From Tranzscheliella williamsii (Eukaryota > Basidiomycota > Ustilaginomycetes > Ustilaginales > Ustilaginaceae): a stretch of DNA of 64,000 nt. The translations under genes and the position numbers were made by a program. Shown here one piece after another: positions 1-10,200 of this stretch. The notes under the pieces are model-generated. The model was not told where the DNA came from, did no database searches, and saw only the letters and a program-made list of their open reading frames with translations. The number at the start of each line of letters is the position of its first letter. Positions within the stretch are counted from its first letter, which is position 1. The stretch spans positions 62,001 through 126,000 of the forward strand of contig JALBYF010000032.1 in the NCBI GenBank assembly GCA_023212725.1, read 5' to 3'.

Positions 1-2215
1 GCAGCCGTTTTCGTGTGCCGAGGTAGCGGTTGCCGATGGAGCGAGCGTCAAGCACATGCGGTAGCGTCGGCACCCAAGCTGGAAGTGGCTTGCATGCACA
101 GACGCTTAGTTTTATAGCACCAAACCTGCAAGAAGGCTCCCGGAGCGCATGCTCGAAATTCAAGACGCGGCAGACGTCTTCCGAGTTCCAGGATCAGTCC
201 TGCTCAAGCAGCGGACCAGCTGCCGTGCTACAGCTTAGGTACTGCCTTGGCATAGCTCCGTTGTCATGTAAGCAGGCCTATGCTAAGATAGCGCCCCTGC
301 AGCTGAATGTAGCTTCACAAAGCTCGTCTACAGATTCAGGCGGCTCGGATTCCCGGGAAGTCGTGAGCTACAAGGCTGCGTTGCGGCGCATAATTTTAGT
401 CGTAACGCGGATATCGGCAAACAGGCATCCCACGTTCAATGAACCACGCGTTTGTTTTCGCGCTTGGGATGTCACGGTTGTTTTTCTTCAACAAAAGGAC
501 CCTCTACTTGCTGTAGCTACATTTTGCCAACTGCATATCAAACTATCGCAAGTTAGCGTGCTCTTCCACTCGTAGAATGGCACTGTGTGTGATTCCGTGG
601 ATTTTGTTCCTAGCACGATTCTAGTGGCGCCCTTTTCCGCTAGCAAGACGACGAGTCCCCTCATCATCATGTCTTTCGAATTTGCCGTCCTTTTTGTCCG
701 AGAATGGAAACCGAATCCAAATCAGAAAATGATAGGAAAATTGATAGAGTAAAAGATAGCAGAAATGCCCTTGCGATCTGCACGCGTTCTCTCGCACCCA
801 GCGTCCTCATTTCTACCTAACGGTATGGATCCGCCTGACCACAAGGGAGAGACCGAGCGATGGACTGGGCTGTGCGAGCATTGTTGCATATGGGAGCAGG
901 AACAGTTTACTTGGAATCGCGATTTGTTACATTATTAACAGCGACAGCTTGTTCCATCTGTGCGGAAAGCAGCCACCGTCCAATAGTTATGCTCTTTCCT
1001 TTCCAATTGGCTCAAATGTAGGAGCGCGTACGAGTGGTGTCGCTTAGTGGGGCAAGGGAGCCTATCTTATGCGTGCCTAGCTACGTATTCTTTTTCACGA
1101 GCGGATCTGGCTTTCACAGCCGCAAACCACCCTCATTGGTCATCGATGGATCCGCGCCGAGTCCGACTACTCACAGCAGCTGAAGCGTATCCTGCAACCC
1201 GAAACGGACATGGGGAAACATTGGCAACCGACGTACTGCACTGTTCCCACGCTACACAAAGAAGCGAACGAGCGGGGCCCCTCTGCACTGCTTGGCATAC
1301 AGACCCAGGGTGTGGCGAATGGTATAGCGTACGGAGTCGAACCACACCATCGACGGGGTAGTTTAGGTAGAGTCACGTGCGGCATTGGTCTTCACCTCGT
1401 TCTTACAACCGGACTAGATGATCCATTTGATTGCCCCAGAAAGATGCGCCTGTTCTGAGGCATGTCTATTCGGAGGGCAGCCTTGCTCGCTGCCTCTGTA
1501 CCCTAGATGCGTCTAAGCGACGCTTAAGTTGAACCCTGTGGGACAGAGCGCCAATGCACGATAGGCGTCCACCAGGCGTCGTCAAGCTGGACCGCTTGAC
1601 ATTGGAACCGCTGCTGCGGTTGGCCTTGGAAATGCGTTGCCCCAGCCACATGTTCCCACCCTAGCACCTGTACCTTCTGCCTCCGCTCGCCGGCAGTGAA
1701 GACAGAAGCTCAACACTGGGTGCAGACTGGCGCAGGTATAGCACGTAGCTAGCCGAAAAGGTTGTCGCGTCTCGTACGATGGCGCATGCTGAACAAGGCG
1801 ACGAAAGGACACGGCCCGAGCCCGCCAGCAATGCTACAACCTGATGCGTATAGAAAGAACAGGCCGACGTCAGCAGAAGCCTGTCAGGCAGCAATGCAGG
1901 TCAACCATAAGGCTTCTCAGAACAGCTTACTAGACCCAACACACAAAATAGGAAGGTCGGGTACGTATTCCGCGGCTCGCGCTGGAGGTCCAAGCGCTGG
2001 GCCTATGTCGCTTGGAGGCGATGCCTGTAGGGCAGCGCGCCGGCCGATTGAACAGATTGGCCGGAACGGGTTTGGTCTGGCGCAGAAAGTTCGTTCTTGG
2101 AAGCACTGTTATTTCCCTGAGACATTGCATCAGGCAATGGCGGATGACCAGATGAAGCAACAAAAAGATATCTACGGCGATACCACTTATATAGCGATGG
2201 CACCGTGGCCATTGT
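1..2215. other. Gene-free left flank
   Basis: No protein-coding gene is supported here. The open frames are short, overlap on both strands, lack recognisable domains and do not show the strong G/C wobble bias of the neighbouring genes. Base composition looks more AT-rich than the rest of the window. A CACGTG palindrome lies at 1374-1379. I see no clear transposon ends, tandem arrays or tRNA. It may be intergenic DNA or decayed sequence; the left edge cuts it off. Confidence 0.5.
2188..2193 (+). promoter_or_regulatory. TATA-like box upstream of the 5S gene
   Basis: TATATA lies 28 to 23 bases before the predicted 5S rRNA start. External TATA elements at about this distance are known for dispersed 5S and tRNA genes in some fungi (fission yeast, Neurospora). 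That it works as a Pol III element here is inferred from position only. Confidence 0.45.
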
Positions 2216-2333
2216 ATCTGCGGCCATAGAACCTTGAAAGCACCGCATCCCGTCCGATCTGCGAAGTTAAGCAAGGTATCGCCTAGTCAGTACTGCGGTG
2301 GGGGACCACGCGGGAATCCTAGGTGCTGCAGTT
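2216..2333 (+). rRNA. 5S ribosomal RNA
   Basis: This is a full-length 118-nt 5S rRNA, the small RNA of the large ribosomal subunit, transcribed by RNA polymerase III. The conserved core GCACCGCATCCCGTCCGATC is present, followed by the GAAGTTAAGC internal promoter region (A box) and the GGGGGACCACGCGGGAATCC region (C box). The ends pair as helix I: CTGCGGC at 2218-2224 pairs with GCTGCAG at 2325-2331, with one G-U. A T-run follows at once. It is the only copy seen in the window and is not next to other rRNA sequence, so it looks like a solitary, dispersed 5S gene. The exact ends may be off by one or two bases. Confidence 0.93.
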
Positions 2334-2335
2334 CC

Positions 2336-2352
2336 TTTTTTCTTTTCTTTTT
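2336..2352 (+). terminator. Pol III T-run terminator
   Basis: Runs of T6, T4 and T5 separated by single C residues start three bases after the 5S 3' end. This is the usual RNA polymerase III termination signal. Confidence 0.8.
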
Positions 2353-2659
2353 CTGAAGCGAAGGGGTACGAGCCCCATGAGCGCGGCATGGACGGACGCT
2401 CTCCAAATTGGATCGATCGGGAACGGGTGTCACTGTTGTTAAAGACTTGGCGTATCGGCGGACTGCACGAATGCGTGTCGAAAAACGAGTGCGTAGTAAG
2501 CCGACCCGACCAATCGGCCAGAGCAGGCAGCACAGACCAAGATCGTTCCAAAAAAGTTCCGCTGCACCATCCGCCACTCAAGGAAAAGCTTCCGCTTCCA
2601 CTTTTGCTCCATCGTCACGACCATTGCCATACTTAACATACTCTATAAACACAGGAAGC
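2353..2659. other. Intergenic: 5S to reductase gene
   Basis: This is the upstream region of the 3-ketoacyl-CoA reductase gene. CTATAAA lies about 18 bases before the start codon, which is close for a TATA box. I see no other clear motif. Confidence 0.4.
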
Positions 2660-3890
2660 ATGACTGCTGCTGACGTATTCGACGGTCTTCTGCGCCATGT
2701 CGGCCTCCGAATTGGTATGTGTCAATTGTGCGTTCTCATTTTTTGCGACGATGCTAGAGTTCTGAACATGCTGGCTCTTCCCTTCCTTTTGTCTAGATCA
2801 CGGCTTGACAGCCGTCTCTGCATCGCTCGTTTTGCTGGCGGGAGTTGGCGCCCTTACAGTAGGGGCCTTCCTCCTGCGTGGGGCCAGAATTTTGGCCGAC
2901 ATCTATGTCCTGCCAGGCCAGTCTGTCGCCAAATTCGGTGCCAATAAGAAGAATTACGCCAGTGCCAGCTGGGCAGTGGTTACCGGTGCGACTGACGGCA
3001 TCGGACGAGAGTTTGCGCTTCAGCTTGCCGTGAAGGGCTTCAACATCCTGCTGGTATCGCGAAGCCCCGAGAAGCTCGGCGCGGTCGCTGCAGAGATCGA
3101 GGCCGCCAGTCCCGGCGTTCGGACCAAGACGCAAGCGATCGACTTTGCCCTCGGTGACGAAAGGCAGTACGAAGGGCTTGAGCATACCGTGAAGGATCTG
3201 GACATCGGTGTTCTTGTGAACAATGTCGGCAAATCCCACAACATGCCGGTCCACTTTATCGAAACCACCGAGGAGGAGATGGAGGACATTGTTGAGATCA
3301 ATGTCGTTTCCGTCCTCCGCGTCTCGAAAATGATCATTCCAGGTATGGTTTCCAAGAAGCGCGGGTTGGTGCTCAACGTTGGCTCCTTTGCCGGCCAGCT
3401 ACCTGCCCCCATGTTGGCCACTTACGCCGGATCCAAGGCGTTCCTTATCGGATGGTCGCAGGCGCTCGGCGAAGAACTTCGGCAATCCAATGTCACTGTC
3501 ATCTTGCTCAACGCCTTTTTTATCGTCTCCAACCTGTCCAAAATCCGCAAGCCGAGCGCCATGACCCCCATGCCAGAGCAGTATGTCCGGCAGACCCTCA
3601 AAACCCTGGGCAGGAACGGCGGCGCTGTCAGCCGGCCCTACACCTCCACGCCTTGGCCTATGCATGCCGCCCTCGACTGGGCCACCACGTTCCTCGTTCC
3701 CGAATCGTGGTCGCTCAGCTACAGCTATGGTATGTTCCTCCTCCCTTGCCCATCCATGCCTGCTTACTATGGCCGACTCACTCTTTGCATACGCACCTCC
3801 ATTCTCTCTGCCTTACTGACAACAGCTAAGCAGGCTACCACCCGACAACGTGCCCTCCGCAAGGCCCAAAAGGCAGTCAAGTCCAACTGA
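2660..3890 (+). CDS. Very-long-chain 3-ketoacyl-CoA reductase
   Basis: This enzyme should reduce 3-ketoacyl-CoA with NADPH in the ER fatty-acid elongation cycle (Ifa38/KAR, SDR family). I read three exons, 2660-2714, 2797-3729 and 3826-3890, joined as GTATGT...CTAG and GTATGT...ACAG introns, giving 350 residues. Exon 1 supplies MTAADVFDGLL and the only sensible ATG. A hydrophobic N-terminal segment (about residues 22-45) is the membrane anchor. Next come the Rossmann motif TGATDGIG, NNVGKSH, and the catalytic YAGSK (Y..K). The C-terminus is basic (RQRALRKAQKAVKSN). Intron 2 is 96 bp, a multiple of three without stops, so a retained form would still be translated. It faces the Asn-tRNA synthetase gene tail to tail. 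Family call is secure; exact junctions are predicted. Confidence 0.9.
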
Positions 3891-4118
3891 GCGGCCGATC
3901 TAGGCCTTGCCTGGGGATGCCGACCGCTCCTTCATTCAACCACACCCAACCCGTTCGTACGTCCGTTCTCTTCGGTTTACGATTGTATCTAGTCATATCT
4001 CGCCCTTTCGGCCCCTACTGTGAGGTACTCTTTCCAGACGCTAAAATTGCAGACAAATCAGCAGCTAGGCACGGAGAGGGATCTACCCCAGACGTGTGCT
4101 GACGGCTATTGTGGACGA

Positions 4119-5961
4119 CTAGGGTGTGCATCGGCCGGTCCACCGCGGGTAGAGGGATGCCTCGCGGACGGTCCAGCGGTTGGTGAGCCAGGCGAGGAAG
4201 CGCTCGACGCCAAGGCCGTAGCCGCCGTGCTCGCAGGTGCCGTACTTGCGCTGGTCGGTGTACCAGAAATAGGGTGCGGCGTCGATGCCCTCGTTCTTGT
4301 ACGCCTCGAGCAGTTCGTGCTGATCGGCCATCCTCATCGAGCCGCCGACGATCTCGCCGACGCCGGGCATGAGCACGTCGACCGAGTCGGTGAAGCCTTC
4401 ATCACCCACGGTCCGCTTCATGTAAAACGATTTGATCTCGCGCGGGAAGCCGCACAGGAAGATGGGCACGTTGAGCTCGTCGGTCATCTTGCGCTCGGCA
4501 GCCTCGGCAATGTCATCTCCGATCTTGTGGGGCTGACCCTCCTCGTTGGGAATGTTGTGGTCGTTGAGCCATTGGATGGCCTCCTTATAGTCCATCCGCC
4601 GGAAGGGCCGGCTGGGCATCTGGAAGTTGGGGTTGAGCTGGTCCAGAAGCGCCTTGGTCTTGGGGTCGGCCATGACGCGCGTCAGCGTACCGCAGATGAT
4701 CTGCTCCAAGTGTTCGAGAAGATCGTCAAAGGTGATGAAGGCAAGTTCTCCCTCGAGATGAGTGTATTCGGACAAGTGTCTTCGGGTGTGCGACTTCTCG
4801 GCTCGGAAAGACTCCTGCACACAGAAAACATCGCCCAACGACGGCAAACAGGTCTCGAGATAGAGCTGCGAGCTCTGGGTCAAGAAGGCTGGCTGACCGT
4901 AGTAATCGAAGCTGAACAGAGTCGAACCGCCCTCGACCTGGGTCTGGACCATGCAAGGTGGAGTGACCTCGGTGAGTCCTAGGTCGTCAAACTCGGCACG
5001 GAAGGCTTTGAGCACTTCGGATCGGACCTTGAGAACAGCAGAGGCCGTCTCACCGCGGATGACGAGATGGCGGCGGTCGGCCAAGCTGTTGGGGTCGGCC
5101 GTCTCGGCAACAATGTTGGTATATGCCTCATCTCCACCGGGCGCCTTGCCGAGGCATTTCCAGTAGTCGGCCACCAGCTCATGGCCTCCAGGAGCGGTCT
5201 TGCCCTCGGGCACCGCTTTGAGGGTGCCCTGGATCTCGACGGTGGATTCTGTGGTTAGGGTGAGGGCATCGTATGTGGTGGTAAGCTTGCCGGAAAGAAC
5301 AACCTGGAGGTAGCCGGAACCATCTCTGAGCACGATGAAGGTAAGGTCCTTTTGCGACCGCAGCCGATGTACCCAGCCAGAGACCTTGACGCGCTGGTCG
5401 CGGTTCTGTACTCCCTGGGCGATCTTGATTTTCTTGGCAGGAGAAGAGGGTTCTTCGAGGAGGACCTTCTTGCTCTCTTCGAGTCTTTTCTCGTCATGAG
5501 CGGCCTGCTCCTGCTCCTTGGCAGCCTGATCGTTGGCCTTCCCCTTCTTCTTGAGCGCAGTGGCGTAGAGCTTGCTGACCTTCTTGGCGGCAGAGGTAGA
5601 GATGGGGGCGTACCCGTCGGCATCGACACCGTCCTGGCCAGGTGCAGCATCCGCCTTCTTGACAAACACGGAGGCATCCTGCCCCTTGGCGAGGAGAGCA
5701 GCTAGTGGGGTCGCATAGGGAGCGGCTTTAGTGCCGTCGGCCACAGCATCGTTTCCAGTCTTCTCGTCGACATACACTATACAAAAAGAGACAGGACAGC
5801 GCAAGACGAGCTAGGGTCAGCACTGCTGTGACTGCGTGTCTGGACGTGTTTCCGGGAAACTACCTACCTGGAGCGCCTCCTCCGACTGCTTTCTTCTCCT
5901 TGTCTCCGGAGATGTGAAGAGCCTCAGCGGCAGAAGCCAGCGCGTCCTTGATTGTGGCCAT
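4119..5961 (-). CDS. DED81: Cytosolic asparaginyl-tRNA synthetase
   Basis: This class IIb synthetase charges tRNA-Asn in the cytosol. Exon 1 is 5961-5868 (ATG GCC ACA ATC), a 91-bp intron runs 5867-5777, and exon 2 is 5776-4119; the protein is 583 residues. The N-terminal extension typical of eukaryotic AsnRS (VYVDEKTGNDAV, then a Lys/Glu-rich linker) leads to an OB-fold anticodon-binding domain (VSGWVHRLRSQKDLTFIVLR). The catalytic domain follows, with motif 2 (FRAEKSHTRRHLSEYTHLE) and motif 3 at the C-terminus (GLGVERFLAW, ending SLYPRWTGRCTP). All signature elements are present. The gene is divergent from GCN1 across a 1.3-kb region that holds two TGACTCA sites, which suggests control by a Gcn4/Cpc1-like factor. 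Confidence 0.96.
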
Positions 5962-6506
5962 GAGAGCTGCTGCAAGCTGTTCTGTACGACGCCTTGGGAT
6001 ATTGCTTGGTGTCAAGTGAACTGAGCTGTACCTTTTGGGCAAGCCTGGGAGAGCAGGGTGTGCTGGATATGCAAAGCCAGGGGGTTGAGTTGTAGATGGG
6101 GAGGGAGGCGTGACAACGGGACGATAGATAAGGGTGGGGCTCGCGTTTTGGAACATTCACATCGCTTTAGAAAAGTGAAGTGTAAGTGACTCGCTTCACG
6201 GAAAACGGACGACAGCTAAGCTGGTAAGACAGACCCGTCGCCGCCCTTGGTTGGCCTCTCTTGTGTTGTCTGTCTTCAGGTCGAGACTTTGCTCTAGCCT
6301 CGCCTGATCCGATGCAGAGATGAGTTCACTGAAGAGGAGCTTTGATCTGCGAGGTGGGCGATCCCTTATGTGAGACATGCTGCCCGTCCAGGGCGAGGAA
6401 TGTATGTGCTTTGGCCACGGATTGGAGCCTGACAGCGTACCCGCTCCTATTTACAGTTACTACAATCTGTCCTGGACGCTCGCATTTGTGTCCGGCCTAA
6501 CGCTTG

Positions 6507-6513
6507 TGACTCA
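6507..6513 (+). promoter_or_regulatory. TGACTCA, Gcn4/Cpc1/AP-1-type site
   Basis: This is an exact match to the core of the Gcn4/Cpc1 bZIP recognition site, about 550 bases upstream of the AsnRS start and about 790 upstream of the GCN1 start. Factor binding is inferred. Confidence 0.45.
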
Positions 6514-6872
6514 ACTCCGCCGACCGCCTCCCATCTGCCCGCTGCATCATGGGCAAATATCCTTCACTTACCTTGGCTAACCTCTTTCCAAGCATATACG
6601 AGTTGTCGCCGAGTGGCGGCACCGCAATCACCGATCACGTTCTCAAAACCGCGTTTTTGCAGCCGATTCTACGTTCGTAAGTAGCGCCGTTATGGATCTA
6701 ACAGATGCGTGTTCGATTTCGCAGCGCCTCGCGGTACGCACTACTAATCTGTCGTCACGTACTAATAACATGGCATAGTAGTGAAACAACCGACTTCTGA
6801 CAGCTAACCGAATCCAACCAACTTCTCGTGCGAAACTACGGCGGCGAAAGAAACAAGCTGCAGGCATCAATT

Positions 6873-6879
6873 TGACTCA
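6873..6879 (+). promoter_or_regulatory. TGACTCA, second Gcn4-type site
   Basis: This second exact core match (context TTGACTCAT) lies about 420 bases upstream of the preferred GCN1 ATG and about 910 from AsnRS. Two sites in 1.3 kb is more than chance would suggest, roughly one per 8 kb. Confidence 0.45.
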
Positions 6880-7294
6880 TTAGAGGAACGGCCAGAAGGA
6901 AGTACAGATTGAAATTGCGCCTAAACGCCAGATGGATGATCAGAAGACCTTCTCGATTCTCATTTCTCAACACAGTTGGACTGAGCCCTAAGCGTACAGC
7001 TTCACTGCCCAAGGCTCAGCAGAAGTTTCTTCTCCTGCAACATACATCCCAGCCCATCTTGTTTGCTGTGCCGACCGTAGCTTCGTTTCTTCTGCTGACT
7101 CTGTGGTAAGGATCAACGCCGGGAGGAGCACAATTTGGAATACGACCCAGTTGCGTTTAGTAACGAGAGAAGAACGTCGTTGTTCTTTTCAATCCATGCG
7201 AGCAAAGGGTCTGGTCAAAAACTGGCTGCAACTGTCCTCTGAAGAGCAACAGCAAGAACCTTACGACTCTGACGACGAGCTGGCTCCCTACAAG

Positions 7295-10200
7295 ATGAGT
7301 GTCTCGGGTCAAGATGCCGACCCAATAGATCCCCTCCAGGACTGGGCCGCTTTTGCTAGCCGTGCTCACACCAGTCTCAACAGCACCAGCACGCGCCAAA
7401 GGACTGACTTTCTCCGAAGTGATGCTACCAAAGCCGCTGCGCTCACCGAGCTGGAGCCCGTCAAAAGGGCTGAACTTCTCACCCTACTCCTCCGCAACTA
7501 TGCCAAGTACATTGACCGCGAGTCACGCCTAGCTTCTCTTCGCGTCCTTTTCACCCTGGTCACCGTTGACGAAGCAGCCGCCTCTCCTGCCACCAACGGA
7601 CCCGTCTCCAAGCATGCTGTCGCCTGGCTGAAGAAAGAGGCTGAACGCATATGCAAGCAGAGCTCCAGCGGAGGTAGCTCGGCCTCCCTAGCGACCAAGG
7701 CCGCCTTGCATGCACACATTTGTACCATCTTTTCTGCCGTCTGCTCTCGGCCCCTCGATAGTTCAAGGCAGCCCCAATCATTGCCGGTCTGGGAATCTGT
7801 CGTGCAGACTTTGGCCACCGCCTATGACAGCGTCCTGGCGGACTCGTCTGGCAGGGTTAGCGTACGGAAAAACGCCGTCAGTCTGATGCGACGCACCATT
7901 CGCCTCAACCACACCTACATACCAGCATTGATCCAAACGCTTTGCCTTTCGGCCACAGCGGCAGCTGCTCTTCGTTCCGCCGCTTTGCTCGGTGAAGCCG
8001 TCAATGTTTCTCTACGACTGCGCGCAGGCTCAGAGCAGGTCAAAGGGGCGTACGATGGTATAGGCAAGGGCTACATTAAGGCCGCGAAGAAGGATATCCT
8101 CAGCTTTTACAGTAGTCAAATCATCGCTTCCAAAGCTATTGTTCCGCATCACGCCATCGAGGCTTTCGATGATTTCCTCGCCGAACAGCTCACGGATCAA
8201 GATATCTCATCGGTTTTGCGGCCACAGCTGGAAAAGATGTTGCTGAGATCGCCCGAAGTTGCCCTGCCTGTCGCCCAGGGGCTAGTGGGTGCAGTCAAGT
8301 TGGACGTCAGCGCCCACCTCCAGCCACTTCTCAACCCAGTTCTGTCTGCCTCTCGCTCCACTAATGCTTTGACCCGGGCCAAAGCCGTCGAGTTCTTCGC
8401 TGTCCTCTTTAGACGCGTAGGTGACCATGCTTCAGCAGGTGCGGCTGTGGGAGAACTCCTTTCTATCCTCAAGGCAGGAAAAGCAGGTACGCCTGAAGCT
8501 AGAGCATCCATCTATGCTATGCTTTCGTCCATCCAACCGAGTGACGTCGTCAAGAGCACCGATGTGGTAGAAGCTGTTTCGTCTCTGCTATCAAAGGAGA
8601 CTCAGGAGTCATCTATGCAAGCTGCCATTGTTTGTATCACGCATCACCTTTTATGGTCCTTGAGCGTGGGGAAAGCGCCTTCAGCTGCCGTCTCGACAGC
8701 TTTGAACAAAGAGTTGCAGAACGCCAAACCGCCGCTAAGGAAAGCGGTTTGTGTTGCCATAGGCGATCTTTTCTGGAGATTAGACCCGCAACAGGTCACT
8801 GAGGCAACACGAGATTTTGCTACGTCCCTCCTACCAGGCTTTGAGGTCAACCTGAAAAACGCTGCCACCAATCCACTCACAAGCGCTGCAGGTCCGCTTG
8901 AAGGCTATGTTGCTACTGCCGTCCTTGAAGCATGCTTTCCCAGCTTCGCTTCCGAAAAGATCGATGCTGCCATCAGCAACAATCTGGTTTTGGAAAGTAT
9001 CCTGGTTTTGGACCCAAAGCCTTCTTTTCTCCTGAACGAGAAAGTCTTCAGGAAGATCTCATCGCCGGAAGAAGAAGTTTGGCTGTCGAGGGCTTTACAG
9101 GCTGTTATCCTACGTAGAGGTGACACTATTCGATCAAGCGGGGCCGTTCAGGTCCAAATCGCCCTAGGGATCATCCACGTAGCTTTCCACGCTACAGGCC
9201 CATCTTCCAAGAGAAGTGTGCTGCAACTTGTTCAGGACCTTGCAATTAAGGAGCCTATCCTCATCCACAACGTCATTGTTGCCGGAATCTGCGCCTTTGT
9301 GCAGCAACCATCCGTCGCTCCGAGTTCAAGCGCGAAGCCCACTGCTGCAGCTGCAGCTGCGAATTCTGCAATTGAGGTGGAAGAGTCTGGTCCCTCGCCC
9401 GAAACACGCGCTCGGGATTTACGTAGGCTGCTCATGGCCGCGACCACCTTCTCCGAAACGCTTGACTCCGATCTGCGTAAAGTAGCGCTGGTTGATATCC
9501 TTATCTTGTCGCACCACCCTGACCTGCTCGACCACGGCACCTCGTGTTTCATGGATTTGACATTCAAGGCCAAGGTACTGCCCATCGATCTTGTCACCGC
9601 CAAACAGCAGGATCTAATCGCCGCTGTACGAACCGCTCTGAACGATCCACACATGCAGAGTGCGGGCTATGCTGCCCAGACGACCCTTGTGAGGCTGTCC
9701 CCTGATACGATGATGGCCGAGCTTGTGTCCCTTATCGAAGTAGACGCACCTTTCGATGATGTCGAGAGCCTTACGCAAGACGACCTTGGGATGTGGCAGA
9801 CCAAGGCCGACTCTCTTTACGTCGACGTTCTTTCCGCAAAGAAGGAAGATAGCACGGACAAAAACCACAAAGACGCCAAGATGGAACAGTGGGAAGCCGA
9901 GCTTCGAGAATCCATTGCGAAGAAAAAGGCAGCTCAGAATAAGACGCTCACCAAGGAGCAAAAGGCAGCTGTTGAGGCACAATCCAAGATAGAGGCTCAG
10001 GTACGAGCCCGCGTCGAAGAGATTAGATCCAGATACACCCGCTCCCTGCGCACGATCTCGTCGTTGGTCGGGTCGCGGACCGAAGAGTTACAAGGATACA
10101 TGCAAGGCCTTGTCAGTATTACCCTGAAGCTTCTCAAAATTCCACAGGCCCGCTTCCTCTTTGAGGAGGAGATCAAGGATGCGTATTGGGCTTTGTCCAG

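Larger units (their letters stand above)
5962..7294. other. Divergent AsnRS-GCN1 upstream region
   Basis: This 1.3-kb region has no gene I can support. It serves as the shared upstream region of two divergent genes. It holds TGACTCA at 6507-6513 and at 6873-6879, and a one-mismatch TGACTCG at 6187-6193. A GTAAGG donor at 7106 and a TTTAG at 7157-7160 could bound a short 5' UTR intron of GCN1. Confidence 0.5.

Noticed and set aside
30..575. Open frame of 181 codons at the left edge
   Set aside because: No recognisable domain, no biased wobble as in real genes here, and overlapping open frames on the other strand. Probably chance.
1330..1400. Possible tRNA on the minus strand (GGTTCGACTCC B-box match near 1335-1345)
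   Set aside because: A T-arm can be drawn, but no acceptor stem, A box or anticodon arm pairs at the required spacing.
1762..2229. Open frame of 155 codons running into the 5S gene
   Set aside because: It has no similarity to a known family that I can see and its 3' end lies in the 5S rRNA gene.
7103..7294. Extending GCN1 upstream to 7103
   Set aside because: The frame is open but begins with GTG rather than ATG, and a GTAAGG donor lies at its start. The ATGs at 7196 or 7295 are preferred.
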